Shown: positions 9,095 to 18,777, counted from the first letter of the stretch. The stretch: DNA of 64,000 bases from a bacterium (GCA_905221145.1 CAJNCA010000001.1:372001-436000), one strand, 5' to 3'. A program made the numbers and translations. The notes: generated from the letters alone by a model not told the origin.

Positions 9095-9107
9095 AAGAAC
9101 TCCTTTA

Positions 9108-9290
9108 TGAAAAAAGCACGCCTGACAAAGCGTTGGAGTGGCAGAGCCACGGTTCCATCCAACTTCACAGGTGTGCACTTGATTGTATATGTAATTGTTA
9201 CTAACGGTAGAATTTCACCTATCCCTCCTATCTGCTCGCAGCACCCGCAGACTTTCTGAAAGAAGAAGATAACCTACTTATCCGTTGCTA
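9108..9290 (-). promoter_or_regulatory. T-box leader (serine) of serS
   Basis: Read on the minus strand, the leader has the conserved T-box sequence TGGAACCGTGG (plus 9147-9157) before a hairpin and T run (plus 9110-9135), plus a stem I region with AGGAGGGATAGGTGAAA. The triplet UCU in the presumed specifier bulge (plus 9209-9211) followed by A is a serine codon, agreeing with the downstream serS. Uncharged tRNA-Ser pairing would favour the antiterminator. Confidence 0.9.
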
Positions 9291-9292
9291 TG

Positions 9293-9321
9293 ATTATACT
9301 AAAGTTTCTACTTTTTTGCAA
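9293..9321 (-). promoter_or_regulatory. Promoter of serS leader
   Basis: Minus strand TTGCAA (plus 9316-9321), 17 bases, TATAAT (plus 9293-9298). The -35 half lies inside the last codons of the DUF956 gene. Confidence 0.7.
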
Positions 9322-9679
9322 ATAGATTTTTAAATTTTTGACCAATGGTCTGAATCAAAGTAGGAAGTTTGACGACCTTGTCATTGCCCAGTTTATCGCG
9401 AGCAATTTTAAGAATGGCACCTGAGTCTTTTGAAGCAAAGAGGAATTTTCCTCTATCTGTAAAGACTTCGAAGTGGCGACTGATTTTGCGACCAGTGACA
9501 TTGGCTCCAATTTGGTTGATATGGCTCCAAGGAATTTGAATAAATTGTTCAACATTGACATCTGGATAAAATTCCAGAGCCTGATCCCCAACAAGAAATT
9601 TTCCCACTTTCCCAGCTATAGAGAGGTAGGAGGTGCCTGTTGTATTGAGGAGCACTGTTTTGTTAAGAGATTGAGCCAT
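9308..9679 (-). CDS. DUF956 family protein
   Basis: A 123-residue soluble protein matching DUF956 by GKVGKFLVGDQALEFY, FIQIPW and FLFASKD. Elsewhere the family often sits beside mannose-family PTS genes (ManO-like), where a regulatory role has been proposed. Here it follows aspartate kinase with a two-base gap and has AGGAAG before its ATG, so it should be co-transcribed with that kinase. No enzymatic motif or membrane segment is seen. The family is assigned with good confidence; its link to aspartate metabolism is only positional. Confidence 0.85.
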   Translation of the reverse strand: MAQSLNKTVLLNTTGTSYLSIAGKVGKFLVGDQALEFYPDVNVEQFIQIPWSHINQIGANVTGRKISRHFEVFTDRGKFLFASKDSGAILKIARDKLGNDKVVKLPTLIQTIGQKFKNLFAKK

Positions 9680-9681
9680 GC

Positions 9682-11046
9682 TTAGTCTTCCTTACTTTCA
9701 CCGAAAAAGGCATTGTAGAGGGCTTTAATAGCTGCTTTTTCTTGGTCTTTATGAACAACAAACATGATAGAAACTTCACTAGAACCTTGAGACATCATCT
9801 GGATGTTGATCTTGTTTTCAGATAGAGCGCGTGTCGCAGTAGCAGTTACTCCGATGTGACTCTTCATCTTTTCACCAACAATCATAATGATTGAAAGGTC
9901 GTGTTCGATTTCTGCGTGGTCTACTTCAGCCTTTTGAACCAACTGACGAAGGATTTCTTCTTCCTTGATAGGAGTTAGTTCGCGAGAACGGAGGATGATT
10001 GAAAGATCGTCGATACCTGTTGGCATATGTTCCCAACCGATGTTAAGATCTTCCAGGATTTGCAGAACCTTGCGTCCAAATCCAACCTCGCGGTTCATGA
10101 GGTATTTAGACATGTTGATGCTGACAAAGCCAGAGTCACCAGCAATTCCCACAACTGGGAACTTGTCACTACTGTGTTTTAGAACGATACGGGTACCTGG
10201 GTGGTCAGGGTTGTTGGTATTCTTGATAACAAGAGGAATTTTTCCACGGTAGGCAGGAAGAAGGGCTTCGTCATGAAGAACTGAGAACCCTGCATAGGCC
10301 AATTCACGCATTTCACGGTAGGTCAACTCAGGGATAGAGTGTGGTTGGTGGATAATACCAGGGTGGGCTGCAAAGATACCATCAACATCTGTAAAGTTTT
10401 CATAAAGGTCAGCTTTGACACCTGCAGCAATGATAGAACCAGTGATATCAGAACCTCCACGTGAGAAGGTACAGATTTGATTTTCCTTAGTAACTCCAAA
10501 GAAACCAGGAATGACAAGGACTTCATTGGCGTTTGTTAATTCTTCAATCTTGTCATAACTTGATGGAATGATGCGAGCGTGACCAGGTTCACTTGTGACC
10601 ACAATACCAGCTTCTCTAGGATGAACATAGCGTGCATCAATCCCATTTTGGTTAAAATAGGCAGCAATCAATTTAGCATTATTATTTTCACCGGCTGCTA
10701 GGAAGGTATCGTAGAGAAATTCGTTTTCTTCGATAGGAAGAGTAGCTAAGGCACGAATACTTTTAGAGATTTTTTCTAAAACAGCAGGTTTTAGTCCTAG
10801 TTCACTAACCATAGCAGCATAGCGGTCGATAATCCAGTTTTGGCTCTTGCTAATATCGTTACCAGCAACATAGTCGCGATAGTATTTAATCAAGGCATCC
10901 GTAACCTTAGTATCTTCAGCATTGCGCTTCCCAGGTGCAGAAACAACTACAAAACGGCGCTCAGAATCGCTTTTTACGATGTTTAAAACTTTTTCTAATT
11001 GACCAGCAGAGGCAAGTGAGCTACCTCCAAATTTAACAACTTTCAT
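9682..11046 (-). CDS. Aspartate kinase
   Basis: A 454-residue aspartokinase, catalysing ATP-dependent phosphorylation of aspartate, the first step to lysine, threonine and methionine. The N-terminal kinase signature is VVKFGGSSLA; SRGGSDITGSIIA lies mid-protein. The C-terminal 150 residues form paired ACT domains (GIAGDSGFVSINMS, and VTATATRALSENKINIQMM), implying feedback inhibition by an end-product amino acid. Which one cannot be read from the sequence. It is monofunctional, without a homoserine dehydrogenase extension. It is transcribed with the DUF956 gene from a strong promoter just upstream. Confidence 0.95.
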   Translation of the reverse strand: MKVVKFGGSSLASAGQLEKVLNIVKSDSERRFVVVSAPGKRNAEDTKVTDALIKYYRDYVAGNDISKSQNWIIDRYAAMVSELGLKPAVLEKISKSIRALATLPIEENEFLYDTFLAAGENNNAKLIAAYFNQNGIDARYVHPREAGIVVTSEPGHARIIPSSYDKIEELTNANEVLVIPGFFGVTKENQICTFSRGGSDITGSIIAAGVKADLYENFTDVDGIFAAHPGIIHQPHSIPELTYREMRELAYAGFSVLHDEALLPAYRGKIPLVIKNTNNPDHPGTRIVLKHSSDKFPVVGIAGDSGFVSINMSKYLMNREVGFGRKVLQILEDLNIGWEHMPTGIDDLSIILRSRELTPIKEEEILRQLVQKAEVDHAEIEHDLSIIMIVGEKMKSHIGVTATATRALSENKINIQMMSQGSSEVSIMFVVHKDQEKAAIKALYNAFFGESKED

Positions 11047-11075
11047 AAGAACTCCTAAAGTAAGTATTTTATACG

Positions 11076-11104
11076 ATTATAGCAGAAAGAAAACCTTTTT
11101 TCAA
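11076..11104 (-). promoter_or_regulatory. Promoter of aspartate kinase
   Basis: Minus strand TTGAAA (plus 11099-11104), 17 bases, TATAAT (plus 11076-11081) with an extended TGC element. Confidence 0.75.
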
Positions 11105-11178
11105 TGAAGAAAATAAGATGCTTTCTAGGATAAAGCTTGCTTTTCTAATCGGCTGAGACACTTTCAGTTGATTTTTTC

Positions 11179-11207
11179 TTGCTTTCTGATTTCAAAAAAG
11201 ATATACT
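11179..11207 (+). promoter_or_regulatory. Promoter of fabM
   Basis: TTGCTT (11179-11184), 17 bases, TATACT (11202-11207). I see no FabT-type palindrome nearby, which fits memory of reports that fabM lies outside FabT control in pneumococcus. Confidence 0.65.
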
Positions 11208-11254
11208 TTTAAAATAAAATAATTTAAATCGCTTATAAAATAAAAGGAGTCCTG

Positions 11255-12040
11255 ATGGAACATATTATTTATCAGCTTGAAGAAGATTTGGCAATCCTTA
11301 CCTTAAACCGTCCTGAGGTCGCGAATGGTTTTCATATTCCCATGTGTGAGGAAATTTTAGAAGCACTGACTCTGGCAGAAGAGGATCCAGCTGTGCATTT
11401 TATCTTGATCAATGCCAAGGGAAAGGTCTTCTCTGTTGGGGGAGATTTGGTAGAGATGAAGCGGGCAGTGGATGAGGATGATATTCCATCATTGACGAAA
11501 ATCGCAGAATTGGTCAATACGATTTCTTATAAAATCAAGCAAATTGCTAAACCTGTCTTGATGGAGGTTGATGGAGCTGTTGCAGGTGCTGCAGCCAATA
11601 TGGCTGTAGCTGCAGATTTCTGTCTTGCAACGGATAAGGCTAAGTTTATCCAAGCCTTTGTCGGCGTTGGTTTGGCTCCGGATGCAGGAGGGATTCATCT
11701 CTTGAGCCGCAGTATTGGTGTGACGCGTGCTGCTCAATTAGCTATGACAGGTGAGGCTTTGACCTCAGAAAAAGCTTTAGAATGGGGGCTGGTTTACCGC
11801 GTCTGTGAAGCTGATAAACTTGAAAAGACGAGAGAACAGCTTCTTAAAAAATTAAGACGTGGATCAGTTAATTCTTATGCTGCTATCAAGAAGTTGGTCT
11901 GGGAGAGCCAATTTAAAGATTGGCAGGATTATGCTGCTTTAGAATTGAATCTACAGGAATCCTTAGCCCAAACGGAGGATTTTAAAGAGGGAGTTCGGGC
12001 TCATTCGGAGAGAAGAAGACCGAAATTTACTGGAAAATAG
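11255..12040 (+). CDS. fabM: trans-2-decenoyl-ACP isomerase
   Basis: A 261-residue crotonase-fold protein opening the fatty-acid cluster. In streptococci FabM isomerises trans-2-decenoyl-ACP to the cis-3 form, creating the branch point for unsaturated fatty acids without FabA. Crotonase features are the N-terminal [12 protein letters not shown] and the oxyanion-hole segments [12 protein letters not shown] and [16 protein letters not shown]. The match alone could mean enoyl-CoA hydratase; its place at the head of the fab cluster decides for FabM. It has its own promoter, and fabT behind it has another. Confidence 0.92.
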   Translation: MEHIIYQLEEDLAILTLNRPEVANGFHIPMCEEILEALTLAEEDPAVHFILINAKGKVFSVGGDLVEMKRAVDEDDIPSLTKIAELVNTISYKIKQIAKPVLMEVDGAVAGAAANMAVAADFCLATDKAKFIQAFVGVGLAPDAGGIHLLSRSIGVTRAAQLAMTGEALTSEKALEWGLVYRVCEADKLEKTREQLLKKLRRGSVNSYAAIKKLVWESQFKDWQDYAALELNLQESLAQTEDFKEGVRAHSERRRPKFTGK

Positions 12041-12048
12041 GAAAATAC

Positions 12049-12077
12049 TTGCACCATTCTTTGAAGTTTGATATAAT
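12049..12077 (+). promoter_or_regulatory. Promoter of fabT-fabH
   Basis: TTGCAC (12049-12054), 17 bases, TATAAT (12072-12077). A FabT-type site lies 15 bases downstream, so repression after initiation or by blocking the start region is likely. Confidence 0.75.
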
Positions 12078-12092
12078 TCTTTTGTCAAATGT

Positions 12093-12105
12093 TTTGATTG
12101 TGAAA
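12093..12105 (+). promoter_or_regulatory. FabT operator before fabT (autoregulation)
   Basis: TTTGATTGTGAAA, an imperfect inverted repeat close to the FabT-box core TTTGATTATCAAA. It lies between the promoter and the fabT start. The known role is autorepression by acyl-ACP-bound FabT. Confidence 0.75.
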
Positions 12106-12131
12106 GTTTTTTGAAAAGGAGGGAAAAGAGA

Positions 12132-12566
12132 TTGGACTACCAACGAATTAATGAATATTTAACATCTATATTTAACAATGTCCTCGTCATTGAGGAAGTT
12201 AGCTTGAGGGGTAGTCGTTTCAAAGATATCTCCATCAAAGAAGTTCATACAATCGATGTAATTGGAAAATTTCCAGACGTTACGCCAAGTCAAGTGTCGA
12301 AAGAGTTGATGGTGACTCTTGGGACAGTTACGACGAGTTTGAATAATCTTGAACGCAAGGGTTACATTGAACGCATTCGCTCAGAGCAGGATCGTCGTGT
12401 GGTGCATCTGCATTTGACAAAGAAGGGTCGCTTGGTTCATAGACTACATAAACGTTTCCACAAGGCCATGGTCGAAAATATTATCGAAGGTATGAGCAAG
12501 GAAGAAACTGAAGTTATGAGCAAAGGTTTGACTAAACTTTATCAATTTTTGGAGGATTTGAAATAA
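12132..12566 (+). CDS. fabT: MarR-family fatty-acid synthesis repressor FabT
   Basis: A 144-residue MarR-type winged-helix regulator that represses the fab/acc genes when bound to long acyl-ACP. The winged-helix region has [20 protein letters not shown] as the recognition helix and wing residues [14 protein letters not shown]. The start is a TTG at 12132 behind AAGGAGGG (12116-12123), giving the family-typical N terminus (M)[10 protein letters not shown] longer frame from TTG 12111 would include the ribosome site itself. The stop overlaps the fabH start (TAATG), so the two are translationally coupled. Confidence 0.95.
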   Translation: MDYQRINEYLTSIFNNVLVIEEVSLRGSRFKDISIKEVHTIDVIGKFPDVTPSQVSKELMVTLGTVTTSLNNLERKGYIERIRSEQDRRVVHLHLTKKGRLVHRLHKRFHKAMVENIIEGMSKEETEVMSKGLTKLYQFLEDLK

Positions 12567-13540
12567 TGGCTTTTGCAAAAATAAGCCAGGTTGCTCATTA
12601 TGTGCCAGAGCAAGTGGTTACAAATCATGATTTGGCTCAGATTATGGATACCAATGATGAGTGGATTTCAAGTCGGACGGGAATACGACAAAGGCATATT
12701 TCAAGAACAGAATCTACTAGTGATTTGGCCACAGAAGTTGCTAAGAAACTGATGGAAAAAGCTGGAATCACAGGAGAAGAGCTGGATTTTATCATTCTAG
12801 CTACTATTACTCCAGATTCGATGATGCCCTCTACAGCTGCTCGTGTTCAAGCTAATATTGGTGCAAAAAAAGCTTTTGCTTTTGACCTAACAGCTGCTTG
12901 TAGTGGATTTGTATTTGCCTTGTCAACTGCTGAAAAGTTTATCGCTTCTGGTCGCTTTCAAAAAGGCTTGGTGCTTGGTAGTGAAACCCTCTCTAAGGCA
13001 GTCGATTGGTCAGATCGATCAACAGCTGTTTTATTTGGAGATGGTGCTGGCGGAGTCTTGCTAGAAGCTAGCGAGCAAGAGCATTTCTTAGCTGAGAGTC
13101 TCAATAGCGATGGGAGTCGTAGTGAGTGTCTGACCTATGGACATTCAGGCTTGCAATCTCCATTTTCAAATCAAGAAAATGCAGATTCATTTTTGAAGAT
13201 GGATGGGCGCGCAGTCTTTGATTTTGCCATTCGAGATGTAGCCAAGTCTATCAAGCAGACTATTGATGAATCTCCTGTAGAGGCGACAGACTTGGATTAT
13301 CTGCTACTTCACCAGGCCAATGACCGTATCTTGGATAAGATGGCTAGAAAAATCGGTGTCGACCGATCTAAACTTCCAGCCAATATGATGGAGTATGGAA
13401 ATACCAGTGCAGCAAGTATCCCGATTTTACTTTCAGAGTGTGTAGAACAAGGTCTCATCCCTTTAGATGGTAGCCAGACTGTTCTGCTATCAGGCTTCGG
13501 TGGAGGCTTGACCTGGGGCACGCTCATTCTTACAATTTAG
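12566..13540 (+). CDS. fabH: 3-oxoacyl-ACP synthase III (KAS III)
   Basis: A 324-residue initiating condensing enzyme that joins acetyl-CoA (or another primer) to malonyl-ACP. The catalytic triad is visible: Cys112 in LTAACSGF, His249 in LLHQAN and Asn279 in EYGNTSAAS. The C terminus has the glycine-rich [11 protein letters not shown]. Length is standard. It overlaps fabT by one base, so repressor and initiating enzyme are made from one transcript. Confidence 0.97.
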   Translation: MAFAKISQVAHYVPEQVVTNHDLAQIMDTNDEWISSRTGIRQRHISRTESTSDLATEVAKKLMEKAGITGEELDFIILATITPDSMMPSTAARVQANIGAKKAFAFDLTAACSGFVFALSTAEKFIASGRFQKGLVLGSETLSKAVDWSDRSTAVLFGDGAGGVLLEASEQEHFLAESLNSDGSRSECLTYGHSGLQSPFSNQENADSFLKMDGRAVFDFAIRDVAKSIKQTIDESPVEATDLDYLLLHQANDRILDKMARKIGVDRSKLPANMMEYGNTSAASIPILLSECVEQGLIPLDGSQTVLLSGFGGGLTWGTLILTI

Positions 13541-13598
13541 GTAATCATGTGGTGAACACATTGTTATAAAAAACTATTTATTTTAAAGGAGTCCTATC

Positions 13599-13823
13599 AT
13601 GGCAGTATTTGAAAAAGTACAAGAAATTATCGTTGAAGAACTTGGAAAAGACGCATCAGAAGTAACACTTGAATCAACTTTTGATGATTTGGACGCAGAT
13701 TCATTGGACTTGTTCCAAGTAATCTCAGAAATTGAAGATGCTTTTGATATCCAAATCGAAGCAGAAGATGACTTGAAAACAGTTGGTGACTTGGTTGCCT
13801 ACGTTGAAGAGCAAACAAAATAA
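13599..13823 (+). CDS. acpP: Acyl carrier protein
   Basis: A 74-residue acidic protein carrying growing acyl chains on 4'-phosphopantetheine. The attachment site is Ser35 in [10 protein letters not shown], after the family's conserved acidic stretch. It follows fabH and precedes fabK, as expected in streptococcal clusters. AAGGAG lies before the ATG. Confidence 0.95.
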   Translation: MAVFEKVQEIIVEELGKDASEVTLESTFDDLDADSLDLFQVISEIEDAFDIQIEAEDDLKTVGDLVAYVEEQTK

Positions 13824-13876
13824 GCAGAATACAAATAGAAGGAGTAGGGAAACCCGCTCCCTCTTGTTTAGGCAAT

Positions 13877-13893
13877 AGTTTGATTTTCAAATT
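13877..13893 (+). promoter_or_regulatory. FabT operator before fabK
   Basis: AGTTTGATTTTCAAATT: the core TTTGATTTTCAAA (13879-13891) is a near-perfect inverted repeat fitting the FabT box. It stands 47 bases before fabK and should control fabK through accA. A clean -35/-10 pair is harder to see here. Confidence 0.8.
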
Positions 13894-13939
13894 ATGACAG
13901 TATCGAACTATTACGTAAGCAAGAAATGATGGAGGCACT

Positions 13940-14914
13940 ATGAAAACGCGTATTACAGAATTATTGAACATTGATTATCCTATTTTCCAAGGAGGAATGG
14001 CCTGGGTTGCTGATGGTGATTTGGCAGGGGCTGTTTCCAAGGCTGGAGGACTAGGCATTATCGGTGGGGGAAATGCCCCTAAAGAAGTTGTCAAGGCAAA
14101 TATTGATAAGATCAAATCATTGACGGATAAACCCTTTGGTGTCAACATCATGCTCTTGTCTCCCTTTGTGGAAGATATTGTAGACCTCGTTATAGAGGAA
14201 GGTGTTAAGGTAGTGACAACAGGAGCAGGAAATCCAAGTAAGTACATGGAACGCTTCCATGCTGCTGGGATCACGGTTATTCCAGTTGTACCAAGTGTTG
14301 CCCTAGCTAAGCGCATGGAAAAAATCGGTGCGGACGCTGTTATTGCAGAAGGAATGGAAGCTGGGGGACATATTGGTAAATTAACAACCATGACTTTGGT
14401 GCGCCAGGTAGCTGCAGCTGTATCTATTCCTGTTATTGCTGCAGGAGGGATTGCGGATGGAGAAGGTGCTGCTGCAGGCTTTATGCTAGGTGCAGAAGCT
14501 GTTCAGGTTGGAACTCGTTTTGTCGTTGCAAAAGAGTCTAATGCCCATCCAAATTATAAGGCAAAAATTTTAAAAGCTAGAGATATCGATACTACGATTT
14601 CAGCTCAACATTTTGGCCATGCTGTTCGTGCTATTAAAAATCAATTGACTCGTGATTTTGAAAAAGCTGAGAAAGATGCCTTTAAACAGGAAAATCCTGA
14701 TTTGGAAATTTTTGAACAAATGGGAGCAGGTGCCCTAGCCAAAGCAGTTGTTCACGGAGATGTGGATGGCGGATCTGTCATGGCAGGTCAAATTGCAGGG
14801 CTTGTTTCCAAAGAAGAAACAGCTGAAGAAATCCTAAAAGATTTGTACTATGGAGCAGCTAAGAAAATTCAAGAAGAAGCCTCTCGTTGGGCAGGAGTTG
14901 TAAGAAATGACTAA
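13940..14914 (+). CDS. fabK: Enoyl-ACP reductase II (FMN-dependent)
   Basis: A 324-residue TIM-barrel flavoprotein of the nitronate monooxygenase/FabK family that reduces trans-2-enoyl-ACP, replacing FabI in streptococci and conferring triclosan insensitivity. Features seen are the N-terminal YPIFQGGMAWVAD, the phosphate-binding AAGGIADGEG and AVQVGTRFVVAKES. The fab context separates it from nitronate monooxygenases. It overlaps fabD by eight bases. Confidence 0.96.
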   Translation: MKTRITELLNIDYPIFQGGMAWVADGDLAGAVSKAGGLGIIGGGNAPKEVVKANIDKIKSLTDKPFGVNIMLLSPFVEDIVDLVIEEGVKVVTTGAGNPSKYMERFHAAGITVIPVVPSVALAKRMEKIGADAVIAEGMEAGGHIGKLTTMTLVRQVAAAVSIPVIAAGGIADGEGAAAGFMLGAEAVQVGTRFVVAKESNAHPNYKAKILKARDIDTTISAQHFGHAVRAIKNQLTRDFEKAEKDAFKQENPDLEIFEQMGAGALAKAVVHGDVDGGSVMAGQIAGLVSKEETAEEILKDLYYGAAKKIQEEASRWAGVVRND

Positions 14915-15827
14915 AACAGCCTTTTTATTTGCTGGTCAAGGTGCCCAGTATCTAGGTATGGGACGGGATCTCTATGATCAGTATCCAATTGTCAAAGAAA
15001 CGATTGATCGAGCGAGTCAGGTGCTCGGTTATGATTTGCGTCATCTCATTGATACGGAAGAAGAAAAACTTAATCAGACACGCTATACGCAACCAGCCAT
15101 TCTAGCGACTTCGGTTGCTATTTACCGCTTATTGCAAGAAAAGGGCTATCAGCCTGATATGGTTGCTGGTTTGTCCCTTGGAGAATATTCTGCCTTGGTG
15201 GCCAGTGGCGCCTTGGATTTTGAAGATGCGGTAGCCTTGGTCGCTAAGCGTGGAGCCTATATGGAAGAAGCGGCTCCTGCTGGCTCTGGCAAGATGGTGG
15301 CAGTTCTCAATACACCAGTAGAGGTCATTGAGGAAGCCTGTCGAAAAGCTTCTGAACTTGGAGTCGTTACCCCAGCCAACTATAATACACCTGCACAGAT
15401 CGTCATTGGTGGAGAAGTGGTTGCGGTTGACAGAGCTGTTGAACTCTTGCAAGAAGCAGGCGCGAAAAGATTGATTCCTCTCAAGGTTTCAGGTCCTTTT
15501 CATACCGCTCTCCTTGAGCCTGCTAGCCAGAAACTAGCTGAAACTCTAGCCCAAGTAAGTTTTTCAGATTTTACTTGTCCCCTAGTTGGTAATACAGAAG
15601 CCGTTTTCATGAAAAATGAAGACATTACTCAACTTTTGACACGTCAGGTAAAGGAACCGGTTCGTTTCTATGAAAGTATTGCGGTCATGCAAGAAGCAGG
15701 CGTAACCAACTTTATCGAGATTGGACCGGGGAAAGTCTTGTCAGGCTTTGTCAAAAAAATTGATAAGACGGCTAAACTAGCCACTGTTGAAGATCAGGCG
15801 AGCTTGGAAGCTCTTCTAGGAAACTAG
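14907..15827 (+). CDS. fabD: Malonyl-CoA:ACP transacylase
   Basis: A 306-residue acyltransferase loading malonyl groups onto ACP. The nucleophile elbow is GLSLGEYSAL; FAGQGAQYLGMG opens the protein and the catalytic His lies in VSGPFHTALL. The start overlaps the end of fabK, giving coupled translation. Confidence 0.96.
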   Translation: MTKTAFLFAGQGAQYLGMGRDLYDQYPIVKETIDRASQVLGYDLRHLIDTEEEKLNQTRYTQPAILATSVAIYRLLQEKGYQPDMVAGLSLGEYSALVASGALDFEDAVALVAKRGAYMEEAAPAGSGKMVAVLNTPVEVIEEACRKASELGVVTPANYNTPAQIVIGGEVVAVDRAVELLQEAGAKRLIPLKVSGPFHTALLEPASQKLAETLAQVSFSDFTCPLVGNTEAVFMKNEDITQLLTRQVKEPVRFYESIAVMQEAGVTNFIEIGPGKVLSGFVKKIDKTAKLATVEDQASLEALLGN

Positions 15828-15870
15828 TAATCCCTTCTCCCATAAATACAGGAGGAAACAGGAGAAAAGA

Positions 15871-16602
15871 ATGCAACTAAAAAATAAAAATATCTTTGTT
15901 ACAGGTTCAAGTCGTGGAATTGGTCTTGCCATCGCCCACAAGTTTGCTCAAGCAGGAGCCAACATTGTCTTAAATAGTCGTGGGGTCATCTCTGAGGACT
16001 TACTTGCCGAGTTTTCAAACTATGGTGTCAAGGTAGTTCCCATTTCAGGAGATGTATCCGATTTTGTAGACGCTAAGCGTATGGTTGAGCAAGCTATTGC
16101 AGAGCTTGGTTCAGTGGATGTTTTGGTCAATAATGCAGGGATTACCCAAGATACCCTGATGCTCAAGATGACAGAAGCAGATTTTGAAAAAGTTCTCAAG
16201 GTTAACCTGACTGGCGCCTTTAATATGACACAATCAGTCTTGAAACCGATGATGAAAGCCAGAGAAGGTGCTATCATTAATATGTCTAGTGTTGTTGGTT
16301 TGATGGGGAATATCGGTCAAGCTAACTATGCAGCTTCTAAGGCTGGTTTGATTGGTTTTACCAAGTCTGTGGCGCGTGAAGTAGCCAATCGCAATATCAG
16401 GGTTAATGCTATTGCACCGGGAATGATCGAGTCCGATATGACCGCTGTTTTATCGGACAAAGTAAAAGATGCCATGCTGGCGCAAATTCCTATGAAAGAA
16501 TTTGGTCAAGCAGAACAGGTTGCAGATTTGACAGTATTTTTAGCAGGCCAAGATTATCTAACTGGTCAAGTGGTTGCCATTGATGGTGGCCTCAGTATGT
16601 AG
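15871..16602 (+). CDS. fabG: 3-oxoacyl-ACP reductase
   Basis: A 243-residue short-chain dehydrogenase using NADPH to reduce 3-ketoacyl-ACP. The Rossmann motif is TGSSRGIGLA, with NNAGIT and the catalytic Ser-Tyr153-Lys157 set (MSSVVG, YAASKAG). Its place between fabD and fabF supports the fatty-acid role over the many other SDR functions. Confidence 0.96.
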   Translation: MQLKNKNIFVTGSSRGIGLAIAHKFAQAGANIVLNSRGVISEDLLAEFSNYGVKVVPISGDVSDFVDAKRMVEQAIAELGSVDVLVNNAGITQDTLMLKMTEADFEKVLKVNLTGAFNMTQSVLKPMMKAREGAIINMSSVVGLMGNIGQANYAASKAGLIGFTKSVAREVANRNIRVNAIAPGMIESDMTAVLSDKVKDAMLAQIPMKEFGQAEQVADLTVFLAGQDYLTGQVVAIDGGLSM

Positions 16603-16623
16603 CAGAAGCTAGAGGTGAAAAAG

Positions 16624-17859
16624 ATGAAACTAAATCGTGTAGTAGTAACAGGTTATGGAGTAACATCTCCAATCGGAAATACACCAGAAGAATTTTGGAA
16701 TAGTTTGACAAGTGGAAAAATCGGAATTGGTCCAATTACAAAATTTGATCATAGTGACTTTGATGTACATAATGCAGCAGAAATTCAAGATTTTCCTTTT
16801 GATAAATATTTTGTTAAGAAAGATACCAATCGTTTTGATAACTATTCTTTGTATGCCTTGTATGCAGCCCAAGAAGCTGTCAACCATGCCAATCTGGATA
16901 TAGAGGCTATTGACAAGGATCGTTTTGGTGTTATCGTTGCCTCTGGTATTGGTGGAATCAAGGAAATTGAAGATCAAGTACTTCGCTTAAATGATAAAGG
17001 TCCAAAACGTGTGAAACCATTGACCCTTCCAAAAGCCTTGCCAAATATGGCTTCAGGAAATGTTGCCATGCGTTTTGGAGCAAACGGTGTTTGTAAGTCC
17101 ATCAACACTGCCTGCGCTTCATCAAATGATGCGATTGGGGATGCCTTCCGCTCAATCAAGTTTGGTTTCCAAGATGTTATGTTGGTAGGCGGTTCAGAAG
17201 CTTCTATCACGCCTTTTGCTATTGCTGGTTTCCAAGCCCTAACTGCTCTATCAACTACAGAGGATCCAAGTCGTGCTTCCATTCCATTTGATAAGGACCG
17301 CAATGGTTTTGTCATGGGAGAAGGTTCAGGGATGTTGGTTCTTGAAAGTCTTGAACACGCTGAAAAACGTGGGGCGACTATCCTTGCTGAAGTGGTTGGT
17401 TACGGAAATACCTGTGATGCCTACCATATGACTTCACCACATCCAGAAGGTCAGGGAGCTATCAAGGCCATCAAACTAGCCTTGGAAGAAGCTGAGATTT
17501 CTCCAGAGCAAGTAGCCTATGTCAATGCTCACGGAACGTCAACTCCTGCTAATGAAAAAGGAGAAAGTGGAGCTATCGTAGCTGTTCTTGGTAAGGAAGT
17601 ACCTGTGTCATCAACCAAGTCCTTTACGGGCCATTTGCTAGGAGCTGCAGGTGCAGTAGAAGCTATTGTCACCATCGAAGCCATGCGTCATAACTTTGTA
17701 CCAATGACGGCTGGAACAAGTGAAGTATCAGATTATATCGAAGCCAATGTCGTTTATGGACAAGGCTTGGAGCAAGAAATTCCATACGCTATTTCAAATA
17801 CCTTTGGTTTTGGTGGCCACAATGCGGTTCTTGCTTTCAAACGTTGGGAGAATAAATAA
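16624..17859 (+). CDS. fabF: 3-oxoacyl-ACP synthase II (KAS II)
   Basis: A 411-residue elongating condensing enzyme, the only KAS I/II enzyme in the cluster. The active-site Cys164 lies in NTACASSND; the histidines are in VNAHGTSTPANEKGE and SFTGHLLGAAG. ATG 16624 (MKLNRVVVTGYG) is chosen because GAGG at 16612-16615 is properly spaced; an in-frame GTG at 16615 overlaps that site. It directly precedes accB. Confidence 0.96.
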   Translation: MKLNRVVVTGYGVTSPIGNTPEEFWNSLTSGKIGIGPITKFDHSDFDVHNAAEIQDFPFDKYFVKKDTNRFDNYSLYALYAAQEAVNHANLDIEAIDKDRFGVIVASGIGGIKEIEDQVLRLNDKGPKRVKPLTLPKALPNMASGNVAMRFGANGVCKSINTACASSNDAIGDAFRSIKFGFQDVMLVGGSEASITPFAIAGFQALTALSTTEDPSRASIPFDKDRNGFVMGEGSGMLVLESLEHAEKRGATILAEVVGYGNTCDAYHMTSPHPEGQGAIKAIKLALEEAEISPEQVAYVNAHGTSTPANEKGESGAIVAVLGKEVPVSSTKSFTGHLLGAAGAVEAIVTIEAMRHNFVPMTAGTSEVSDYIEANVVYGQGLEQEIPYAISNTFGFGGHNAVLAFKRWENK

Positions 17860-17861
17860 GT

Positions 17862-18347
17862 ATGAATTTAAACGATATTAAAGACTTGATGGCTCAATTT
17901 GACCAGTCAAGTTTGAGAGAATTTTCTTATAAAAATGGGACGGATGAGTTACAGTTTAGTAAAAATGAAGCGAGACTTGTACCTGAAGTTGCAGCTCCAG
18001 TCGCACCAGCGCCTGCTCTAGCAACACCAAGTCCAGTAGCTCCTACATCTGCTCCAGCAGAGACTGTAGTGGAAGAAACTTCGGCACCAGCTGAAGCAAG
18101 TGTGGTTGCTGAGGGAGATGTTGTAGAGAGCCCACTTGTTGGGGTGGCTTACTTGGCTGCTGGTCCTGATAAACCTGCCTTCGTTACAGTTGGTGATACT
18201 GTCAAAAAAGGTCAAACATTGGTCATCATCGAAGCCATGAAAGTTATGAATGAAATTCCTGCACCTAAGGATGGTGTGGTAACGGAAATTCTTGTTTCTA
18301 ACGAAGAAATGGTTGAGTTTGGTAAAGGATTGGTACGTATCAAATGA
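17862..18347 (+). CDS. accB: Biotin carboxyl carrier protein of acetyl-CoA carboxylase
   Basis: A 161-residue BCCP. Biotin attaches to Lys127 in [10 protein letters not shown] flexible Ala/Pro/Val-rich linker (about residues 45-85, many PAP/APA units) separates an N-terminal helix region from the biotinyl domain. The attachment motif has V after MK where M is commoner; several Firmicutes share this. The stop overlaps the fabZ start. Confidence 0.95.
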   Translation: MNLNDIKDLMAQFDQSSLREFSYKNGTDELQFSKNEARLVPEVAAPVAPAPALATPSPVAPTSAPAETVVEETSAPAEASVVAEGDVVESPLVGVAYLAAGPDKPAFVTVGDTVKKGQTLVIIEAMKVMNEIPAPKDGVVTEILVSNEEMVEFGKGLVRIK

Positions 18348-18766
18348 TCGATATTCAAGGAATCAAAGAAGCTCTACCTCACCGCTATCCCATGCTCCTA
18401 GTGGATCGTGTCTTGGAAGTGAGCGAGGATACCATTGTTGCCATCAAAAATGTGACCATAAATGAGCCCTTCTTTAACGGCCATTTTCCTCAATATCCAG
18501 TTATGCCAGGTGTTCTGATCATGGAGGCCTTGGCGCAAACAGCGGGTGTCTTGGAGTTGTCTAAACCTGAAAATAAGGGGAAACTAGTCTTTTACGCTGG
18601 TATGGACAAGGTTAAGTTCAAGAAGCAAGTTGTACCAGGAGACCAATTGGTTATGACGGCGACTTTTGTAAAACGTCGTGGTACCATTGCCGTGGTTGAA
18701 GCAAAGGCTGAAGTGGATGGTAAGCTTGCAGCCAGTGGTACTCTTACCTTTGCAATTGGAAACTAA
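18344..18766 (+). CDS. fabZ: 3-hydroxyacyl-ACP dehydratase
   Basis: A 140-residue hot-dog-fold dehydratase. The catalytic His is in [14 protein letters not shown] and the Glu in [11 protein letters not shown]. Its product trans-2-enoyl-ACP goes to FabK, or to FabM at C10. It overlaps accB by four bases (ATGA). Confidence 0.96.
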   Translation: MIDIQGIKEALPHRYPMLLVDRVLEVSEDTIVAIKNVTINEPFFNGHFPQYPVMPGVLIMEALAQTAGVLELSKPENKGKLVFYAGMDKVKFKKQVVPGDQLVMTATFVKRRGTIAVVEAKAEVDGKLAASGTLTFAIGN

Positions 18767-18777
18767 GGAGGTTCTCC

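Noticed and set aside
9095..9178. N-terminal extension of serS to 9178
   Set aside because: The extra 28 codons translate the T-box antiterminator/terminator region; ATG 9094 has a proper ribosome site and gives the family length.
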